NCBI GenBank assembly: GCA_002286855.1
Contig: NRSV01000024.1
Span: 186,001 to 250,000 of the forward strand
Length of the DNA stretch: 64,000 nucleotides
Direction: 5' to 3'
DNA from: Bipolaris cookei
Lineage: Eukaryota > Ascomycota > Dothideomycetes > Pleosporales > Pleosporaceae
This document shows, piece by piece, positions 56,434 to 64,000 of the stretch. Position numbers and translations under genes: made by a program. The notes below the pieces were generated by a model. That model saw only the letters and a program-made list of their open reading frames with translations. It made no database searches and was not told the origin of the DNA. Each line of letters starts with the position of its first letter. Position 1 is the first letter of the stretch.

Positions 56434-59400
56434 ATGGTGGGTCGAACGCGGAACGAAGCGTATTAGCGCTAATTAACGTGGAACCAGGTCCGGCTGGTAA
56501 CAGACGACGACATTGGCCTAAAGGTGCTTCGTGACCCGCCAGCAGATGTAGCAGACACAGCAGATACAGCAGAGACTATTGAGTACGTTCGCTGTTGCGG
56601 CGCTCCATCACCTCAGTCTATGCTAATCTCCCTGACAGCATCGTCGCAATTCATGGCATCGGCGCGCACCCAGACGACAGCTGGTGCAAGTATGTCGGCA
56701 CAGCAGAGAGCCCGCAGTGGGTCAACTGGCTTGAGGCGGAGAACATGCTGCCAGAAGTTGCTCCGTACGCGCGTATCATGCGATACGGATACCAGTCGCA
56801 GTGGTTTGGAGTAGGGGCAACGCGGCAGAAGGCGTCGACGGTAGCCCAACGGCTACTGCTAGCCCTGCGACGGAAGCGAGAGGTAGACACTCTCGGCCAG
56901 ACGTCACGGTTACTGTTGCTAACTCTACTAGGAGTTTCCATACCGCCCATTGCTCTTTATAGCGCACTGTTTTGGTGGGCTAGTTGTGCTAAAGGTAAGC
57001 GGGTGGAGCGTGGCAAGGAAGAGCACATGGCTAAGGCTTCACAGGCACTGCTAGATGCTCGGCACGACGAGAGCGAGTGGCCCGGCGTATTCGCATCAAC
57101 CACAGGCCTCATCTTCCTCGGTACGCCTTTCCGTGGCGCCGAGGGAATGAGCCAGGTAGAGATGTTGGCGGCGGCACAGCGCGAGTACCAGCAGGACGAG
57201 ATCCAGCCAGAAGTGCTGAAGATACTAGAGCCGGGCAACGAGTTCCTGCAAGAAGTGGTGGACCAGTTTGGAAAGACGCAGACCAAGGCGAACAAGACGC
57301 AGGTTGCCTGCTTCTACGAGCTTAAGTCGAGCAATGTAGGGCAGATTGTAGGGAAGACAGACCGAACAGTAAGTCAGCATACTTAGTGTGCGTCTTACTG
57401 GGACTGACTATGCGTCCAGCGGTTCGTCGTGAGCGAGAGCTCTGGCTGTCTCGACCTGTCTGACGCGACGAGCAAGTTCTCGCTATCGCGGACGCACTTC
57501 GACATGAACAAGTTTGGAACACGAACAGAGGAAGACTTTGAGACAGTGCGAGACGTAGTGAGGGATATGGTTCGAGCGTCTCCCAGGCTGATGGCAGCCC
57601 GCTCCCAATGTAACTATACATAACGATGGTCCCTGCTATATCCAACAGAATAGGCTAAGCGTACTAGATATCAGTAAGCACAAGATCGACTTTAGTCTCC
57701 GAGGCGTGCCTGTTGTGAACCAGTTCGTCGCTCGAGATGCAGAGATGCAAGCGCTTGAGAAGGCTCTTATTAAGAATCCACTTACTACGAGTCGTCGAAA
57801 CGTCGTGATCGTCCACGGCCTAGGTGGCATTGGCAAGACGCAGCTGGCGGTGGAGTTCACGCGAAAGCACTACCACCGGTTTAGCGCAGTGTTCTGGCTA
57901 GACGGGTCGTCAGAGACCAGCCTGAAGCAGTCGTTCGTCGATATGGCGCAGAAACTTCCGCGCGGCGAGCTGACGGCTGACGGCGTGCAGAGCCTCAGCC
58001 AGGCCACAATCGAGACTGATGTCGCGGTGCGCGAGTGTCAGCAGTGGCTGTCAATGTCATCAAACTCTCAGTGGCTGCTAATCATAGACAACGTCGACCG
58101 CGACCACCGCGACCGAGATGACACACAGGCATACGACGTGAAGGAGTACCTCCCAGATGCAGACCATGGGTCACTTCTTATTACGAGCCGGCTGGCTAGT
58201 CTGCAGCGGCTCGGGTCTGGCGTTAAGGTGGGAACAGTGGCGGCAGAGCAGGCCCGTGCTATACTCGAGAACAACGCTGGGAGAGCAGTCAAAGGTACGA
58301 GAAAGGCTTTACATACTAACCAAATATTACTAACACAGTCTAAATAGACGCCGAGGTAGTGCTTAGACTGCTTCACGGGCTGCCGCTAGCCCTCACGCAA
58401 GCCGGGTCGTACATGCGCGAGACGAACATGTCGGCGGCTACGTATGCGAAGCACTACGACAGTACGTGGGATCGTCTGATGAAGAAAGAGGATCGCTTTC
58501 CGCTGGACGAGTATGGCGATCGAAGCGTGTTGACTACTTGGACTATATCATACAAGCAAGTGCGTAAGCAGAGCGAAGAGGCTGCTTGTCTACTAAAGTT
58601 GTGGGGATTTTTAGACAACAGAGAGGTGTGGTACAAGCTTATAGCAGCATGTGGGGACTTGGCTGAAGAGATGGATGTTCCAATGTGGCTGCTTAGGGTG
58701 GCTGAGGACGAAATGTCGTTTGTGGATGTGATGGGCTTACTATCGCGCTACTCGCTTGTGGATGGCCAGGACGGTACAGACAGCTACTCGATGCACTCGG
58801 TGCTACATCGATGGTGTGGCCATCAGGCAAAAGACGAGGAGCGACAGGCGCTGGGTTGGCTAGCAGCAGAGCTGGTGGCAGTAAGCGTACCTTTGCAGCC
58901 AGAGACGGAGTTCTGGAGGAAGCGGAAACAGATTATGGGGCATGGGCTATGTGTTAGTAGATGGATTGTAAATCAAGGTGATCTAGATAAGAAGCGGGCT
59001 ATGGAGGCTTGGATACAGCCAGGGTCGTTTCATAACCTTGGATATCTAATTGACGACGAGGACAGGCAGCAAGCAGAGCAGATGTACCAGCGAGCGCTGG
59101 CTGCTTACGAGAAGACATGGGGGCCAGACCACACCGAGACACTCGACACCGTTAACAACTTGGGCAACCTCTACAAAGCCCTAGGCAAGGTCGAGCAAGC
59201 GGAGCAGATGTACCAGCGAGCGCTGGCTGGGTTCGAGAAGGCGTGGGGGCCAGACCACACATCGACGCTCAACACCGTCAACAACTTGGGTGCTCTCTAC
59301 GCAGACCTAGGCAAGGTCGAGCAAGCGGAGCACATGTACCAGCGAGCGCTGGCTGGATACGAGAAGGCATGGGGGCCAGACCACACATCGACGCTCAACA

Positions 59401-60584
59401 CCGTCAACAACTTAGGCAACCTCTACGCAGCCCTAGGCAAACTGGAGCAGGCGGAGCACATGTACCAGCGAGCGCTGGCTGGGTTCGAGAAGGCATGGGG
59501 GCCAGACCACACATCGACACTCGACACCGTCAACAACTTGGGTGCTCTCTACAAAGCCCTAGGCAAGGTCGAGCAAGCGGAGCACATGTACCAGCGAGCG
59601 CTGGCTGGATACGAGAAGGCATGGGGGCCAGACCACACATCGACGCTCAACACCGTCAACAACTTAGGTAACCTCTACGCAGACCTAGGCAAGGTCGAGC
59701 AAGCGGAGCACATGTACCAGCGAGCGCTGGCTGGGTTCGAGAAGGCATGGGGGCCAGACCACACATCGACGCTCGATACCGTCAACAACTTGGGTGCTCT
59801 CTACAAAGCCCTAGGCAAGGTCGAGCAAGCGGAGCACATGTACCAGCGAGCGCTGGCTGGATACGAGAAGGCATGGGGGCCAGACCACACATCGACGCTC
59901 AATACCGTCAACAACTTGGGCGTTCTCTACAAAGTCCTAGGCAAGCTCGAGCAAGCTGAGCACATGTACCAGCGAGCGCTGGCTGGATACGAGAAGGCAT
60001 GGGGGCCAGGCTACGCATCCACACTCTCTACCGTCAACAACTTGGGCAACCTCTACAAAGCCCTAGGTAAGCTCGAGCAAGCTGAGCACATGTACCAGCG
60101 AGCGCTGGCTGGAAAGGAGAAGGCATGGGGGCCAGATCATACTGAGACACTCGATACCGTCAACAACTTGGGCAACCTCTACGCAGACCTAGGTAAGCTC
60201 GAGCAAGCTGAGCACATGTACCAGCGAGCGCTGGACGGTTATGCGAGAGCTGTCCATCCTCACAACCTTCACACTTTCATCCCAGCGCTAGATAATATAT
60301 GGGCCTTTGCCTTTCTGCGTGAAAGCCAGGGCCGCATAGAAGATGCTCGACACGGGTACTCGCAGGCTCTGCTAGGCTATGAGAGAACCTTTGGGCAGGA
60401 CCATGATAAGTGCCAGGCCTTACGTCACAACCTAGAGGCTCTAGTAATCGAGGAAAAAGAAGAGGAAGAAGAAGAAGAAAAAGGAGGAGGGCCCGACGCT
60501 TCTACTGACAGATTGCTCGTGATCGACCGTACCTTCACACAAAGTGAGGCCAATTCAGGGACCTCAATAGCTGAGCCCGCTTAG
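56434..60584 (+). CDS. Fungal NLR: alpha/beta-hydrolase - NB-ARC - TPR
   Basis: Proposed exons 56434-56436 (ATG only, uncertain), 56488-56582, 56639-56882, 56932-56994, 57045-57368, 57420-57609, 57668-58294 and 58348-60584 give about 1,260 residues. N-terminal hydrolase domain: DIVAIHGIGAHPDDSW, RPLLFIAHCFGGLVVLK with Cys at the nucleophile position, and ASTTGLIFLGTPFRGAEGMS. NB-ARC: P-loop HGLGGIGKTQLA, Walker B WLLIIDNVD, LLITSR, GLPLALTQAG and an MHD-like YSMHSVLHRW. The C-terminus holds nine near-identical TPR units (59085-60218), two degenerate ones and an acidic Glu run. Such STAND proteins oligomerise on ligand binding to the repeats and trigger allorecognition cell death or defence. 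The first exon is unresolved; the rest closes in frame. Confidence 0.88.
59085..60218 (+). repeat. Nine 126-bp tandem repeats encoding TPR units
   Basis: Each unit encodes 42 residues of the form YQRALAGYEKAWGPDHTSTL followed by a TVNNLGxLYxxLGKxEQAEHM block. Units 2-7 alternate between a GFEKAW/GALY form and a GYEKAW/GNLY-type form, giving a 252-bp higher-order period. Confidence 0.95.
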
Positions 60585-60924
60585 AGGCGAAATAGATTAC
60601 TACGAAAGCTAAAGTTGAAAGTAGAAGTAGAGTAAGACTCAGCAGTAGCGAGCATAGCATAGACTAAGACTCAAGCACCGAGTAAAGCCATTCTGAGTAA
60701 TGTAAAACCACCAAGAACGCTGAAGCTAGTTCACTAGCAAGTGCGCTGGCGACGACTGCTGCCTTGCAACCTGAAGATACAAGTCACGTGCCGGCGCTAG
60801 CGGCGACTTGTGAAGTGAGCCAGTTAACCAGAGTGGGAACAAGCACTAAGCGATGTTCGCTAGCGGCCTTCGATAGCTAGCCTACGCTATCTACAGGAGC
60901 TCCGTAGCAGGGCGGCAATATCGG
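60585..60924. other. NLR 3' flank
   Basis: Noncoding, with several CTAGC/GCTAGC-rich words. No gene or clear terminator seen. Confidence 0.4.
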
Positions 60925-61531
60925 TTACCTAGGCATAGTGTGGTATACAAATCATGTAAATTGTTTTCTATCCTGCGCTACGTAAGCGCGCTAGGTCATG
61001 ACGCTAGCGTACGTTACTCTTGGCATAGTATGCTTCACTCGGAGAAAGTCGCGGAAGGGGTTATCTCTATTGTAGGATGCGCTTAGTGGGTACAGTAGTG
61101 TGTTCTTCCTACTTCTTCATCGTCTTACTACGCCGAGCTTGAAAAATATCTCAATCGTTACAGTGACGCAGGGGTATAGAGAAAAAGAGACTGTGAACGT
61201 TGGGCATGAAACATTGAATGGCACGACGAAGACGATTGTATTTTCTGTAGCACGTATTACCTAGTTAGAGGGTATTATCTAGAGGGAAATAAGATGCTAA
61301 GTGTGGTTGGATAAGTCTGTGTAAGCCCAGAAGTACCATGTATAGTCACGTGGTTACTCACTGACTAACAACGCTGTATTTAAACTTGCTCCTATCATCA
61401 TACACATCAGAATACACAACACTTCACACACACTCAAAAAGACTTACAGTCTGTGTAGAAAGAAAATGGGAGGTAAGATAGCCAATCCATCTCGGTGAGG
61501 TGGGTTTCTCGGTTATGCGGGATGTACATTA
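60925..61531 (-). repeat. Right arm of a long inverted repeat
   Basis: Reverse complement of the arm at 53301-53762, with an extra segment of about 150 bp (roughly 61290-61440) that the left arm lacks. The outer end reads GATGTACATTA against the left TAACGTGCATC. No target-site duplication was evident. Confidence 0.85.
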
Positions 61532-63159
61532 TAGTAGTAGTTGCCATTGCACTTGTGCATTAGCTCGCCTACGCCCGGATTTCCGGTTGTTGCAAAACTC
61601 TCCTTTGTAGCTGTTTTGAGATTTGAATACCTATTTATCGATAAAATCGCCATTGCAAGTACGACACAGCCCCGAAAGTGCTAGCTGGCGTGTATAACCG
61701 CGACCTGGCCGAGTTGTCAAATGGCGTCGCAACTCCGGCATGTTCGCACTCTTCACGTTGTTACAAGTGCGTGGTCAACCATGTCGAGCTTCTGCGACGA
61801 ATACGGGACAGTCGAACCTGCGGCTATCGGGTTCCTGACTAATCATCATGGCGCAGATGGCTGCAGTCGCAGCCGAATTGAGAATTCTGTGATGGTCCTA
61901 GGCATACCAAAACAGTTGGTCACTGACACCAGGCCATATCATCATTAGGGACCACACTTCAACCCCAATACCCGTGTGTAAACACGAAAGTGCCTGGGTA
62001 AGGCGCTATAATAGTGGGTTAGAACGAAATCGAAGCTGCATCGATGTCCGGCCATGAAAGTACAAATAGTGAGAAGGACTACTTACATTCAAATGATCAG
62101 ATTGTGCTATGGGTTGTAGTGACTGATCTCCACTGCCTTGGATGGATGGATCGGACTCGTTGAATGAAGAACTTTGCTGCATTGGGACGGCCATGGCGAT
62201 GGAATATCTCAAAACACAATAGAACTCTCCGAAGACTGATGGACTTTTTCGATGAGGGGTAGCCTGGCTCTTTAAGCCGTGTGGAGTCACTGCTCATTGG
62301 TGCATACATCGCTTAGTGTGAGTTTGGCTTGCACGAATGCTGGCTTGTCAACTTGCGGACTTGCAGACTTGTCCAGATGCCTTGTTGCCTTAATATTGTG
62401 ATGTGTGAGTGGGTGAGCAATGTGGTCAAGGCAAAGTTGCGCAGTTGGTTGATACGTAAGATAGTACTATTCACCATGACACGAGCCAGGTGAGTAGGCA
62501 AGCAGGTAATCAGGCCAGTAGACAAGTGGTCAAGTAGGCAATCTGCCATGCCAGCGAACTGCCAAGTGAATGGGGGCATGCCTGGATGTAGGATTGCTGA
62601 ATTGCAGTCTCGCATAAAAATATAATGACATAGTTACATTCCAAGCGTGAAGGGCTACGTCTATATGACCTGACTAATGGTCACATGGCTGAGGGTCATG
62701 TGACTAAGTCCTCCATAGTTAGCTAGCCCTCTTCAGCCCTTAACACCAAGCTCTTATGAAAGAGATCAAAACACATGTACAACGAATTACTGCTATGTCG
62801 GGGTCACTAATCAAGGGCTTTTTTCATGGTGATGGAATGTTGTCGAGGTTTGTGAGTGGGATAAACGAAACTGGAAAGTACAACGCCAAAACAGAGGCTA
62901 CGCCACAATGGCAGGCACAGCCATATTCTGAGTACAGCGTAATTGAACCGAAGCAAAGCTTAGCCGTATTTCTACTGCTGTTTCATACATCCATTTTCAG
63001 AATCTCCTCATTTCCAGAATCTGAAGTTGCGCCGTCGCTAAGCATGATGACCAAGAACGATTATAAAGAGGCAATGACATAACTAGAAGGGGTATCAACG
63101 CGATTTATGCCATAAGCAGATAAAAAAGTACTGCACCGTTCACGCAGACGGCTGAAAAC
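61532..63159. other. Intergenic, no confident gene
   Basis: Between the right arm and ARP10. Contains short imperfect direct repeats (words like AAGTAGGCAA and ACTTGC) at 62330-62600 and a weak two-exon minus-strand frame near 61900-62194 that I do not call. Confidence 0.4.
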
Positions 63160-64000
63160 CTATGCCCATACACCAAGTGTCCAGCTAGCCCTCTCTCCGC
63201 CTTTAGTAGTCAGTCCAGGGCCCATGCTCTGCCTCTGTGCAATAACTGAAACTTCCTTATCACGAGATGCACCTTGCAAGCCATCTCTAAGGTATCTGTC
63301 GCGCTCCACCTCGACGATACCCTTGACGCGTTGCTGAGCAATTAGACTTGCACCTACCCATGGGCCCAATGTCTCGACACCTCTGAGAATACCACCCACT
63401 AGACTTGCAGGTGGCGGGCCATTGCGAAGAGCCATGTGAGCTAATTTCATATCTATAGCGTCTTTTTCAGGCGGTTGGAATGCTGCCGGCACTATTTGCA
63501 AAGGGTCATCTGGGTCAAGAGAAGTCGCCACTGTATCCTCGCCTTCTTGTTTACGCATTTCTAAACTCTCCCGGTGGTTACGTAATCTTTCTTCTCGGCG
63601 TGCACTTGCTCTTCCATAACTCTTAACCGGATCCCAGCCTCTTGCTTGGACCAATGCATCCAGCTCTTTCAGTATACGCGTCTTGATGCCGGGAAGATTC
63701 GACACGCCGCCCGTGATGATTATGCGTGACATGCACAACCGGCGGACGTCGACTGGAAGTTGTACAAGGGTACGGTATATGAGGTGGTGCAGCGGGAGGT
63801 CTTCATCGTCGAATTCGCTGATTGACAGTTCTGGTGCAAAAAGAGCCGCATCCGCGGGCTTGGCGAGTAATGCAAAAGGTATCGTAAGGTCTGTTGGAGG
63901 CGTATGTTTGGGAAAGGGGATTGTGACGATGGGTGGTGGTGACTCGATAGCGTCTTCGAATTCTTCGAGCACAGGTGCTTCTCGTGCGGGAAAGTAGACG
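63160..64000 (-). CDS. arp10: Actin-related protein ARP10-like (partial, 5' end off window)
   Basis: The C-terminal 280 residues of an actin-fold protein, in frame to the window edge (VYFPAREAPVLEEFEDAIES at the start). Actin-family blocks are LPVDVRRLCMSRIIITGG with VSNLPGIKTRILKELDALV, and the C-terminal SLVGGILRGVETLGPWVGAS followed by LIAQQRVKGIVEVERDRYL. A charged insert (SARREERLRNHRESLEMRKQ) is typical of fungal ARP10. ARP10 caps the pointed end of the dynactin filament, so it would support dynein transport; the ARP10 assignment over other divergent ARPs is likely but not certain. Confidence 0.78.
   Translation of the reverse strand, partial: VYFPAREAPVLEEFEDAIESPPPIVTIPFPKHTPPTDLTIPFALLAKPADAALFAPELSISEFDDEDLPLHHLIYRTLVQLPVDVRRLCMSRIIITGGVSNLPGIKTRILKELDALVQARGWDPVKSYGRASARREERLRNHRESLEMRKQEGEDTVATSLDPDDPLQIVPAAFQPPEKDAIDMKLAHMALRNGPPPASLVGGILRGVETLGPWVGASLIAQQRVKGIVEVERDRYLRDGLQGASRDKEVSVIAQRQSMGPGLTTKGGERASWTLGVWA

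Noticed and set aside
53301..61531. Starship-type giant element
   Set aside because: No DUF3435 tyrosine recombinase, far too small, and Starships do not use long terminal inverted repeats of this kind.
61900..62194. Two-exon small gene (minus strand, MAVPMQQSSSFNESD start)
   Set aside because: A GTAAGT donor and an ATTATAG acceptor join two open stretches into about 70 residues, but composition is nondescript and nothing supports translation.
1..64000. CRISPR arrays, bacterial operons or integrons
   Set aside because: Gene structure is eukaryotic throughout; the only regular tandem array is the in-frame TPR repeat.

Overview
The window is nuclear DNA of a filamentous ascomycete, most likely a dothideomycete of the Pleosporales type (inferred from gene content; no marker gene was searched). 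Reasons: 50-70 nt introns with GTRNGT donors and YAG acceptors, an AA9 monooxygenase, a Zn2Cys6 regulator, DAL5-type transporters, a Rua1-type regulator, a fungal NLR, and relics carrying C-to-T type nonsense changes that look like repeat-induced point mutation (RIP). I rebuilt the spliced models by eye; the reading frame closes across every proposed intron.

Layout. 1-847: AA9 LPMO cut by the window edge. 2.5-7.1 kb: a graveyard with a decayed cytochrome P450, a LINE 3' fragment and a 2.1 kb pogo/Fot1 element with TIRs and TA duplications. 9.1-18.2 kb: a possible catabolic set of DAL5-type transporter, alpha/beta hydrolase, Zn2Cys6 regulator and class II aldolase. 18.6-23.9 kb: Vam7-like SNARE, a second alpha/beta hydrolase and the EB1/Bim1 microtubule plus-end protein. 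24.3-25.1 kb: decayed secreted SGNH esterase. 27.5-38.0 kb: membrane-anchored AA8 cytochrome with b561 domain, ALKBH6-like dioxygenase, F-box/LRR protein ending in a CaaX box, DUF7053 protein, DUF1772 protein and a second MFS transporter. 38.6-39.0 kb: a nuclear gene for ATP synthase subunit 8, normally mitochondrial. 39.7-44.1 kb: NmrA-like pseudogene and Rua1-type regulator. 47.8-53.1 kb: single-pass membrane protein and Sec39 of the Dsl1 tethering complex. 63.2-64.0 kb: ARP10 (dynactin), cut by the window edge.

Between Sec39 and ARP10 lies an accessory island of about 8.2 kb bounded by two long, diverged inverted repeats (53301-53762 and 60925-61531). It holds a Helitron-like 3' terminus, a gutted Fot1/pogo transposase, a DUF6601 gene broken by a 4-bp insertion, and an apparently intact NLR: alpha/beta hydrolase with Cys at the nucleophile position, NB-ARC, then nine near-identical 42-residue TPR units encoded by a 126-bp tandem repeat. 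The housekeeping genes on both sides look intact while the island mixes relics with one intact, fast-evolving allorecognition/immunity-type gene. This island and the nuclear atp8 are the most interesting parts of the window.
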